A model generated the notes under the pieces. The model ran no database searches. It had not been told where the DNA came from and was given only the letters and a program-made list of their open reading frames with translations. A stretch of 64,000 nucleotides of DNA from positions 292,638-356,637 of the forward strand of contig NZ_JH994110.1 of assembly GCF_000316195.1 (NCBI RefSeq), in the 5' to 3' direction. A program made the position numbers and the translations under genes. Origin of the DNA: Brachyspira hampsonii 30446. Lineage in GTDB: Bacteria > Spirochaetota > Brachyspiria > Brachyspirales > Brachyspiraceae. Within the stretch, counting starts at the first letter, position 1, and every line of letters starts with the position of its first letter. Positions 1-8,005 of the stretch are shown piece by piece.

Positions 1-36
1 CATAAAGGCGAACAATTTTTATTAGCAATAATGATA

Positions 37-254
37 GAGTATAACAATAACAAGCGAGCTGAAGCAGCCAGTAACTTTAGTTGCCGGCTTATAATAGCGA
101 AGGCGAGTATAACAATAACAAGCGAGCCGAAGCAGCCAGTAACTTTAGTTGCCGGCTTATAATAGCGAAGGCGAGTATAACAATAACAAGCGAGCCGAAG
201 CAGCCAGTAACTTTAGTTGCTGGCTTATAATAGCGAAGGCGAGTATAACAATAA
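37..254 (+). repeat. Three tandem 68-bp stem-loop repeats plus partial fourth
   Basis: Copies start at 37, 105, 173 and (partial) 241, a period of exactly 68 bp. Each copy holds an inverted repeat GCCAGTAAC-TTTA-GTTGCYGGC. The third copy has T where the others have C, which restores full pairing. The array ends a few bases before the Shine-Dalgarno AGGAG of the next gene. The same stem with different sequence occurs upstream of the alanine symporter gene (56152-56288), in the same orientation relative to that gene. The period is not a multiple of three and no reading frame is maintained, so a non-coding RNA or DNA structure is more likely than protein. Confidence 0.85.
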
Positions 255-269
255 TAGGAGACTAACTAT

Positions 270-2216
270 ATGAATAAAAAAGAATTATATTATGATTTTA
301 ATAAAGAAGTAGTATCTGAATATATAAAGTTATTTTATACTTTTGGTAATAATGGTGATTTTAATAAAAAAAATGTTGAAGAGTGGAAAAAAGGATTTGA
401 AATTATAAAAGATAAATACCTAAATGAAGAATTAGCATTGTGTGATTTTTTGCAGATAATTAATTTAGTATATAAACTGCTTTTTTATCATTTTTATGAT
501 CCTAATTTTTATGATAATTACTCATATCTACTGCCTGCACTAATAGATATAAAAAAATATAAGGAAAATAAAAAAGAAAAAATAGATGTTAATATATATG
601 AATTATTAGTATATATATGCCGCAGCAGATATGATGATCCAATAATTACTGTAAAATTATTGTGCGAGTCTCTAGAAAATTATCCTGATAATAAATATAT
701 ATTATCTATGTCGCTTGATTCTTTTATTAATGAGGAAAAAGCTGTTAATATAATAGAAAGTTCTAATTACGATGATATTGATAAAATAGGGTTGGTGTAT
801 CATATAATATTTTATTATTATAGAAAAGATAAAGATAAATATAACTCTAAAATAAAAGAATATTGCAATTTTTTGATTGAAACAATAAAGCCTTATAAAT
901 ATTATCATTTTTATTTGAGTAAATATTGCAATGAAGAAGAAATAAGATGGCATATATATCATTGGAAATACGAAAATTATTTGTTAACAACTGCCAACTT
1001 AGAAGAATATGAAAGATTATATTCTTCGCTATTTTGTAATGATGAAGAAGAACAAATTAAGAAATATGAAAAAATAATTAAAGGCAGCACATTAGATGAA
1101 GAGGAATTTACAAATGCAATATTAAGTTTATCAAGTTTATATCTAAGAAAAAATAGATATGATGATGCATATATGTTATTAATTAAATATTATGATAATA
1201 AAGAAATAAATATTTCGTATAATTTTTCATATAGAATATTATTTGGAAAATCTATTTATAAATCTAAAGGAGAAAATGATATTTCAGGAAGAGATGCCTG
1301 TCACTGGTATAATTCAGCTATAGAAAGAATAAATTATTGCAGAGATAAAAAATATGCTATTAAAACTATGATAAATACTATATGGGAAGTAAATGAAATG
1401 GAGAAAAAAGGACATGCTCCTTTAGGATATTCTAAATTATTATTAAAAAATTTATATTATAGCCATTGGTATGATATCTGTTTTCAATACTTTGGATATA
1501 AATTATCTTATGAAATAGGGGATTATAATACTTGTATTAATATAATATCGGATTTTAAAAATTCTGATATTTATAAGAAAATATTATTAAGAAAGGAAGA
1601 TAAATTTGAGCTTAATTTTACTAAATATATGATTAACTCAATTCATAATTTGAATACTGATAATATAAATGAGTTAAATAAAATATTTGAAGAGGAAGAT
1701 TTTTCTGTATATAAAAATATTTTAATAGACTTAATAAATAAAAGAGCAGAAACTGAATTATTAAATTATGATATTGAAATATTAAATAAAGAAGTATTAA
1801 TAGAATTATACAGGATTATGAGTATCTTAAGAAAAGATATTATTATAAGAGAATTATTTGATTTTGTGGAATCAGCAGAGGACTGTTTAAATGAAGTAAA
1901 TAAATGGAAAAATACTAAATTAGAAAAAGTAAATTATTTTGAAAAAGAATATACTTTATGCTATCATTACAGATCATATCAGATAAATAAAAAAATGCCT
2001 GATAATTATATAGCTGTTAGTCAGATTAGAAACACTTTAACTCATAGAATAAATGAAAATAAAGGAATAGAAAATTTTATAAAGCATAAAAAAGATGCCC
2101 TTAACTTTATAGATTTACATTTTCAAAGTATAGTAAAATGTTTATTTGATATAATTATAAATCATAATATTTTATCATTAGAACATTTTAGAAGCGATGA
2201 GTTTTTGGGTAAATGA
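270..2216 (+). CDS. Large helical protein with C-terminal HEPN-like motif
   Basis: A 648-residue, Lys/Asn/Tyr-rich, predicted cytoplasmic protein with no signal peptide or membrane segment. I do not recognise the family. Most of the chain reads like helical-repeat (TPR-like) sequence. Near the C-terminus residues 587-592 are RNTLTH, which fits the R-x4-6-H signature of HEPN ribonuclease or nucleotide-binding domains, and the flanking sequence is helical as expected for HEPN. The start is supported by AGGAG at 256-260, ten bases before the ATG. The gene stands alone between the repeat array and gatB. A role in RNA cleavage or defence would be inference; the motif is short and could be chance. 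Confidence 0.7.
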   Translation: MNKKELYYDFNKEVVSEYIKLFYTFGNNGDFNKKNVEEWKKGFEIIKDKYLNEELALCDFLQIINLVYKLLFYHFYDPNFYDNYSYLLPALIDIKKYKENKKEKIDVNIYELLVYICRSRYDDPIITVKLLCESLENYPDNKYILSMSLDSFINEEKAVNIIESSNYDDIDKIGLVYHIIFYYYRKDKDKYNSKIKEYCNFLIETIKPYKYYHFYLSKYCNEEEIRWHIYHWKYENYLLTTANLEEYERLYSSLFCNDEEEQIKKYEKIIKGSTLDEEEFTNAILSLSSLYLRKNRYDDAYMLLIKYYDNKEINISYNFSYRILFGKSIYKSKGENDISGRDACHWYNSAIERINYCRDKKYAIKTMINTIWEVNEMEKKGHAPLGYSKLLLKNLYYSHWYDICFQYFGYKLSYEIGDYNTCINIISDFKNSDIYKKILLRKEDKFELNFTKYMINSIHNLNTDNINELNKIFEEEDFSVYKNILIDLINKRAETELLNYDIEILNKEVLIELYRIMSILRKDIIIRELFDFVESAEDCLNEVNKWKNTKLEKVNYFEKEYTLCYHYRSYQINKKMPDNYIAVSQIRNTLTHRINENKGIENFIKHKKDALNFIDLHFQSIVKCLFDIIINHNILSLEHFRSDEFLGK

Positions 2217-2311
2217 TTTTTTAATTTTTGCTGTACTTGAAAAAAAATACAAATTCATATAAAATAAACATAATATTTTTTAAAATTACTTTATAATTAG
2301 GATTAATTAAT

Positions 2312-3763
2312 ATGGAATATGAAGCAGTCATAGGATTAGAAGTGCATGTTCAGCTTAATACTAAAACTAAAGCATTCTGTTCATGCCCAAATACTTTCGG
2401 TGCTCCTGCAAACACTCTTACTTGTCCAAGATGTCAGGCTCACCCAGGTACTTTGCCTATAGTTAATAAAGAAATGGTGCATAAGACTATTAAAGCAGGG
2501 CTTGCTACTAACTGCACTATTCAAAAGAAAAGCAGATTTGCAAGAAAACATTATTTTTACCCAGATTTGCCTTCCTACTATCAGATTACTCAAATGGACG
2601 AACCTATTTGTACAGAAGGTCATCTTGATATTACTGTACTTAATGATGACGGCTCTTCCTATAATAAAAGCGTAAGAATAAACAGAATACACATGGAAGA
2701 AGATGCAGGTAAACTTGTACATGATGATACAGGAAGACCTTTAAGCTATGTAGATTTAAACCGCGCAGGCTGTTGTTTGATAGAATGCGTAAGCGAACCG
2801 GATATTTCTACAGGAGAAGAGGCTTATCAATATTTAACAGAGCTTAAAAAAATATTCAAATACATTGATGTTTCTGACTGTAATATGGAAGAAGGTTCTT
2901 TGAGATGCGATGCCAATGTTTCAATTCGTCCTAAAGGAAGCAAAGAACTAGGAGTTAAAACTGAAGTAAAAAACATGAACAGTTTTAGAAATGTAAGACT
3001 TGCTATTGACTATGAGATTAAAAGACAAATAAAAGCTCTAAACAATGGAGAGAAAATCTTACAAGAGACAAGACTTTATGATGCTAAAGAGAACACTACT
3101 AAAGGTATGCGTTCAAAAGAAGGTGCTGCAGATTACAGATATTTCCCAGACCCTGATATACCTCTTTTAGTGCTTCAAGATGAAGAGATTGAAAATGCTA
3201 AAAAAGAGCTTCCAGAACTTCCGCAGCAAAAACGCGAAAGACTTAAAAAAGATTATGATTTACCAGATCAGGATATAGTAGTTCTTACAGAAGATGCTGC
3301 TTTAGCCGACTATTATGAGGCAGCTGTTAAAGCATATCCTAAACAGCCAAAAAAAATAAGCAACTGGATAATGGTTGAAGTTAATGCATACCTAAATAAA
3401 AAGCTTCTTACTATTAAAGATTTCAAACCAAAACCAGAACATATTGCTGAAATCTTCAAACTTATAGATGAAGGTATTATAAGCGGTAAAATAGCCAAAG
3501 AGATTTTTGAAGATATGTGCGAAACAGGTGAGGCTCCTTCTGCTATAGTAGAGAAAAAAGGCATTAAACAAGTTAGTGATACAGGAGAGCTTGAAACAAT
3601 AATCAGAAAAGTTTTAGAAGAAAATCCTAAATCAGTTGCTGACTTCAAAGCAGGTAAAGAAAAATCATTCGGATTCTTAGTAGGTCAGACTATGAAAGCT
3701 ACTAAAGGTCAGGGCAACCCTAAACTTGTTAATGAAGTTTTAAGAAAAATTTTAAGCGAATAA
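2312..3763 (+). CDS. gatB: Aspartyl/glutamyl-tRNA(Asn/Gln) amidotransferase subunit B
   Basis: 483 residues, full length for GatB. This is the tRNA-binding and kinase-like subunit of the GatCAB complex, which converts misacylated Glu-tRNA(Gln) or Asp-tRNA(Asn) to the amide form in the cytoplasm. The N-terminus begins with the family signature YEAVIGLEVHVQLNT, followed by the cysteine cluster (CSCPN, CPRC) of the zinc site. The central SEPDISTGEEA stretch and the C-terminal GatB/YqeY domain, ending VNEVLRKIL, are present. gatA and gatC are not in the window, so the complex is encoded at separate loci. A strong terminator follows. Confidence 0.97.
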   Translation: MEYEAVIGLEVHVQLNTKTKAFCSCPNTFGAPANTLTCPRCQAHPGTLPIVNKEMVHKTIKAGLATNCTIQKKSRFARKHYFYPDLPSYYQITQMDEPICTEGHLDITVLNDDGSSYNKSVRINRIHMEEDAGKLVHDDTGRPLSYVDLNRAGCCLIECVSEPDISTGEEAYQYLTELKKIFKYIDVSDCNMEEGSLRCDANVSIRPKGSKELGVKTEVKNMNSFRNVRLAIDYEIKRQIKALNNGEKILQETRLYDAKENTTKGMRSKEGAADYRYFPDPDIPLLVLQDEEIENAKKELPELPQQKRERLKKDYDLPDQDIVVLTEDAALADYYEAAVKAYPKQPKKISNWIMVEVNAYLNKKLLTIKDFKPKPEHIAEIFKLIDEGIISGKIAKEIFEDMCETGEAPSAIVEKKGIKQVSDTGELETIIRKVLEENPKSVADFKAGKEKSFGFLVGQTMKATKGQGNPKLVNEVLRKILSE

Positions 3764-3783
3764 TTAAATTAAAATTAATAAAT

Positions 3784-3821
3784 AAAGCCTAGCTATTATT
3801 CAATATCTAGGCTTTTATTTT
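3784..3821 (+). terminator. Rho-independent terminator after gatB
   Basis: Stem AAAGCCTAG (3784-3792) pairs with CTAGGCTTT (3807-3815), with a 14-base loop, followed by TATTTT. It lies 20 bases downstream of the gatB stop. From here to the next gene (about 4060) the sequence is plain AT-rich DNA with nothing else recognisable. Confidence 0.85.
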
Positions 3822-4059
3822 AGTATTTTTAAACTTTATATATTTTAAATCTATATAATATAATACTATAAAATATTAACACATAATCAAAGTCAATATT
3901 ATAACATCAAAAGTTTTTAATTTTTATAATAAATATCTATATTTGTTTGAATTATTGTTATATAATATTACAAATAACATATGTGACAAATTTGAATATT
4001 TTTATACAAAATTTTATTTAATTTTGCAAATAGCTAACAAACTAGAACCAAATGGTAAA

Positions 4060-4711
4060 TTAAATTTTTAAGTAAGATTTCTCTATATGAAAAATACCGT
4101 ATAAAATAGTATTAGTTAATTTTGATTCACCATATTCAAATTTTTTTCTATTAAATACTTTATCTATGATTCTTACCAAAGCAAATAATGGAAATAGAAA
4201 AAAGTTCATATATGATAATTTTTGTATTTCTAATCCATTATCTTCTAAAACTTTTCTTAATGTTTTTGAATTATATCTTCTATAATGACCATAAAATATA
4301 TCGGAATTACTAAATAACCATTGATATGCAGGCACTGTAATTATAATTGTTCCTTCAGACTTTATTAACCTTTTTACCTCTTGTAAAAATTTCTTTTCAT
4401 CTTCAATATGTTCCATGACATCTAAAAAAGTAATTATATCAAAACTATTATCTGAAAAATTATTATCAAAAATATATATATTTAAAATATTATTAAACTT
4501 TGGCTTTGAATAATCAAATTTTTCTATACCAATAGCTTTATTAACATATTTACAAGCATCTTTTAATAAATGTCCGTTTCCACATCCAATATCTAGTAAA
4601 CAGCAATTATTACTATCGTTTTATTATATCAGTAACTATTTCTCGCCTAACTCTAAACCACCATGGATTATCTTCTAAGTCATCTATATCATTATATGCT
4701 TTATCTTCCAT
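4060..4711 (-). pseudogene. Class I SAM methyltransferase, split by a frameshift
   Basis: Read on the minus strand, the ATG at 4711 opens a frame starting MEDKAYNDIDDLEDNPWWF and running into TAG near 4616. Directly after, in another frame, comes the glycine-rich SAM motif CCLLDIGCGNGHLL and then VMEHIEDEKKFL to the stop at 4060. The two parts fit as one methyltransferase of about 216 residues, joined by removing one base at the A-run (plus-strand T run 4619-4622). The gene is the last of the polysaccharide cluster and would modify a sugar or lipid carrier. Disruption could be real decay or a sequencing error in a short homopolymer. An internal ATG at 4416 could give only a fragment lacking the SAM site. 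Confidence 0.75.
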
Positions 4712-4936
4712 ATAAAAATCCAAATAATAATTTTTTATATATGATATAACGAAAATCACATATTATTTTTTAGAATATTAGTATACATTGTAATTATTAT
4801 AATTTTTTTATTTTATAAGTATTATACTTTAAGGCAGAAAAATAACAATTACTTTTTTACATTATAATAACCTATAGCAACTTTTATTAATTGAAATATT
4901 ATTTGAAAATTATATAGAAAACTTATTTTTACTATT

Positions 4937-6103
4937 TTATTTAAACTCCATTAATATTTTTTCTAAATAATCTATTTTATCTCTTATATCAAAGTGATGA
5001 TTTCCTACAAAAAATCCATTTTTATCTAGTAATTCAGCATTGTGAACATTTTCAAATATTTCATAATCAAAGTATTTAATGACTTCATTTTTTAAGAAAT
5101 TACCGCTAACTATTGGACGAACTTCTATATTATTTGATATAAGTTTATTTATAATATCTTTTCTTGAAATACCTGAATTATCTTTTATAATAAAAGAAAA
5201 TCCAAACCAACTAGACTTTTCTATTTCTTTTTGTATGATAAACCTTTTATCATTACTAAATTTATTAGTAAAATAAGCGGCGTTTTTTCTTCGTTCAGTT
5301 ATAAAATTCGGTAATTTTTTTAATTGTTCTATTCCTATAGCACCGCTCATTTCAATGGGTCTTACATTATATCCTGGCAAAATAAACCTAAAGCTTTCTT
5401 CAAATGGATTATCTGATTTGATACATAATTTATTATTTTTAGGAAGCTGTCTAGTCCAGCCATGTGCTCTTAAACAAAGAAGTATATGATAAAGTTCCTC
5501 ATTATCCGTAACTATTACTCCGCCTTCCATTGTGGTCATATGATGTGAAAAGAAAGTTGAATATGTCCCCATAATACCAAAAGTCCCTAATTGTTTTCCA
5601 TAATATACAGCACCTAAAGATTCACAATTATCTTCTAATAATATTATATTTTTATTTGCTATAATTTTATTTATAGAATTAAAATCATTTGGATTCCCAA
5701 GTAAATTTACTGCTAATATTATTTTAGTTTTATCTGTAACAGCTTTTTCCAATTGAGTTATATTGAAATTTAATGTATTAATATCTATATCTATAAATTT
5801 TAATTTTAATCCATATTGTTTTAATGGCATATAAGTAGTTGACCAAGATACGGCAGGAACAATAACCTCATCTCCTCTTTTTATGTTAAATGTTTTAGAA
5901 TAAAACAAAGAAGCTATCATTAATAAATTTGCTGAAGATCCTGAATTTACCATAACAGCATATTTGCTTCCTACATATTGGGAAAACATTTCTTCAAACT
6001 TATATACATTTTCTCCCATTGTATACATATCTGAATCTATAATTTTTTTTATTGCTTCTTTTTCTTTTTCATCCCAACTTAAAGTTGCTAATTCATATTT
6101 CAT
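4937..6103 (-). CDS. colD: PLP-dependent GDP-4-keto-6-deoxymannose 3-dehydratase, ColD-like
   Basis: 388 residues, DegT/DnrJ/EryC1 fold. Ordinary aminotransferases of this family carry a lysine that binds PLP; here that position reads STFFSHHMTTMEGG, with His187-His188 and no lysine. A histidine at this place is the mark of the C3-dehydratases ColD and RfbH/E1, and in ColD it is residue 188, the same number as here. The total length also equals that of ColD. Other family landmarks are SGSSANL (54-60) and LLEDNCESLG (155-164). The start overlaps the stop of the upstream Fcl/ColC-like gene by four bases (ATGA), so the two are translationally coupled. Inferred role: removes O3 from GDP-4-keto-6-deoxymannose to make a 3,6-dideoxyhexose for surface glycan. 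Confidence 0.82.
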   Translation of the reverse strand: MKYELATLSWDEKEKEAIKKIIDSDMYTMGENVYKFEEMFSQYVGSKYAVMVNSGSSANLLMIASLFYSKTFNIKRGDEVIVPAVSWSTTYMPLKQYGLKLKFIDIDINTLNFNITQLEKAVTDKTKIILAVNLLGNPNDFNSINKIIANKNIILLEDNCESLGAVYYGKQLGTFGIMGTYSTFFSHHMTTMEGGVIVTDNEELYHILLCLRAHGWTRQLPKNNKLCIKSDNPFEESFRFILPGYNVRPIEMSGAIGIEQLKKLPNFITERRKNAAYFTNKFSNDKRFIIQKEIEKSSWFGFSFIIKDNSGISRKDIINKLISNNIEVRPIVSGNFLKNEVIKYFDYEIFENVHNAELLDKNGFFVGNHHFDIRDKIDYLEKILMEFK

Positions 6104-7071
6104 AACAAATCATTCCTAATTATATTTTTTCTTAAATTATTTTTATTTAAATTATCTATATAATTTTTATATGTTAATTTTAATCCATCTTCAAATGATG
6201 TTTTTGGTTTCCAACCCATACTTAAAATAAAATCACTATTTAGTACTTTTCTTTTCATACCATTTGGATATGAAGTATCAAATTTTATATTTCCTTTATA
6301 ATCTATAACTTTTGCGATAATTTTTGCTAATTCATATATGCTATATTCATAATTGGCTCCAACATGTACATTTCTTTCACCATCATAATTATTCATCAAA
6401 AATATACATGCATCAGCAAAGTCATCAGTATATGTAAATTCTCTTAAAGGTGTTCCATCACCCCATACAGTAACTTCATTAATATTTTTTATTTTAGCTT
6501 CATGAAATCTTTTTATTAGAGAAGAAACTACATGGGAATTATTATCATCATAATTATCATTTATACCATATAAGTTTGATGGTATACAAGATATAAAATT
6601 AACTCCATATTCTCTGCGGTAATATGAGGTTAAATAAACACCTGTAACTTTTGCTAAAGCATATCCTTCGTTAGTGTCTTCCAATCTTCCTGACATTAAA
6701 TACTCTTCTTCTATAGGTTGTTTACATTCTTTTGGATATATACATGAACTTCCTAAATATAATAGTTTTTTAACATTATATTTATGAGATAAAGCTAAAA
6801 CATTTATAGCCATTAATATGTTATTTTGGGTGAATTCAACAGGGTATTTTTTATTTGCCATTATGCCGCCTACTGTACCTGCACACATAAACACATAATC
6901 TGGTTTTTCTGATTCAAATAATTCTAATGTATCATTATAATTACACAAATTTATTTCAGATGATGTTCTCAATACTAAATTATTAAATCCATTTTCTTTT
7001 AATTTTCTAACAATAGAAGAACCAGCTAATCCTCTATGACCAGCTATATATATTTTATCATCTTTATTCAC
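6100..7071 (-). CDS. GDP-L-colitose / GDP-L-fucose synthase-type epimerase-reductase
   Basis: 323 residues, extended SDR fold. The Rossmann motif GHRGLAGSSIVRKL lies at about residues 11-24, SSCIYPKE carries the conserved Ser and Cys, and GYALAKVTG carries the catalytic Tyr-x3-Lys. All are as in GDP-L-fucose synthase (Fcl/WcaG). ColC, which makes GDP-L-colitose by 5-epimerisation and 4-reduction, belongs to the same family. Because the next gene, coupled by a 4-base overlap, is ColD-like, ColC function is more likely than plain Fcl, but sequence alone cannot separate them. No GDP-mannose 4,6-dehydratase or mannose-1-phosphate guanylyltransferase is present here; they would have to be elsewhere. 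Confidence 0.85.
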   Translation of the reverse strand: MNKDDKIYIAGHRGLAGSSIVRKLKENGFNNLVLRTSSEINLCNYNDTLELFESEKPDYVFMCAGTVGGIMANKKYPVEFTQNNILMAINVLALSHKYNVKKLLYLGSSCIYPKECKQPIEEEYLMSGRLEDTNEGYALAKVTGVYLTSYYRREYGVNFISCIPSNLYGINDNYDDNNSHVVSSLIKRFHEAKIKNINEVTVWGDGTPLREFTYTDDFADACIFLMNNYDGERNVHVGANYEYSIYELAKIIAKVIDYKGNIKFDTSYPNGMKRKVLNSDFILSMGWKPKTSFEDGLKLTYKNYIDNLNKNNLRKNIIRNDLL

Positions 7072-7088
7072 AATGATTTTCTCCTTTT

Positions 7089-7865
7089 TTATTTATAGTT
7101 ATAAATCCCTAATGCTATTTTTATTAATTGAATTATAATTCTTATATTTCCAATTACATTGATTTTAGTTGGTGTTTTTCCTTTTTTTGGATAAACTCTA
7201 ATTTGAGGTATTTCTATTACTTTATATCCCAATTGCGGTATTCTATTAGACAAATAAAGTAGAAGATCCCAAGTTTGAAATATATCTCTAAATACATTTA
7301 TTTTTTCATCATCTATTATATCCATTTTATAGCCTCTAAATGAAGACATAATTTCTGTATATTTAAATCCGGAAGACATAGAAATTAATGGGTTTGAGAA
7401 CAATTTCATTCCTAGCAATCTTAATAGCGGGGTATTTTCATGATGTCCGCCTTTTATGAATCTTGATCCTTGTACAAAGTCATAGCCTTTTTCTAATAGC
7501 TCTACAAATTCCATAGTTTGCTCTACATTATTTTTATTATTTCCATCTACAGTAACTATTCCTTTATATTTTTCATCGGATACTTTAGAAAATCCTGCCT
7601 TATATGCATTAGCCTGCCCTTTCATTCTTATGGTAAGTACTGCTCTAACTCCTATTTCTTTAAGAAAATCATCATTTATAGATCCGTCAGTACTTCCAGC
7701 ATCAAGTAAAAATATATCTATTTGCTTTGGTATATCTGCTGTTTTTAACCGATTAAGTTCTATCTTTATTCTTTCACCTTCATTCCAAGTTGGTATTAAA
7801 AGGCAATAATCATTTCTCTTACTAAAATATTCTTTATATTCATATTCAGGTACTTGTCTTTCCAT
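7089..7865 (-). CDS. Family 2 glycosyltransferase
   Basis: 258 residues with a GT-A fold of the dolichol-phosphate-mannose-synthase type. LIPTWNEGERI lies at the nucleotide-binding N-terminus, LLDAGSTDGS follows, VTVDGNN is the DxD-like metal motif and FVQGSRFIKGG comes next. No C-terminal membrane anchor is evident, so it is probably a cytoplasmic or peripheral enzyme moving a sugar to a lipid carrier or growing glycan. It stands immediately upstream of the ColC/ColD-like pair (17-base gap) in the same direction and is probably co-transcribed. AAGGA precedes the ATG at a slightly long distance. Confidence 0.9.
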   Translation of the reverse strand: MERQVPEYEYKEYFSKRNDYCLLIPTWNEGERIKIELNRLKTADIPKQIDIFLLDAGSTDGSINDDFLKEIGVRAVLTIRMKGQANAYKAGFSKVSDEKYKGIVTVDGNNKNNVEQTMEFVELLEKGYDFVQGSRFIKGGHHENTPLLRLLGMKLFSNPLISMSSGFKYTEIMSSFRGYKMDIIDDEKINVFRDIFQTWDLLLYLSNRIPQLGYKVIEIPQIRVYPKKGKTPTKINVIGNIRIIIQLIKIALGIYNYK

Positions 7866-8005
7866 TGATTATAATCCTTTTAAAAATTCTTCATTAATTA
7901 AATCTATATATAAAGAATAATTTTTATAACTTCCATCACATATAAATACATAACATTTAATATGATAATACATAAAATTTTATTAACCTCATTCATAAAT
8001 ATTTA

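Noticed and set aside
37-254. Possible CRISPR array
   Set aside because: Repeats are directly adjacent with no variable spacers, the period is 68 bp throughout, and no cas genes are present.
4937-6103. Sugar aminotransferase (perosamine synthase type)
   Set aside because: The PLP-binding lysine is replaced by histidine, so transamination is unlikely.
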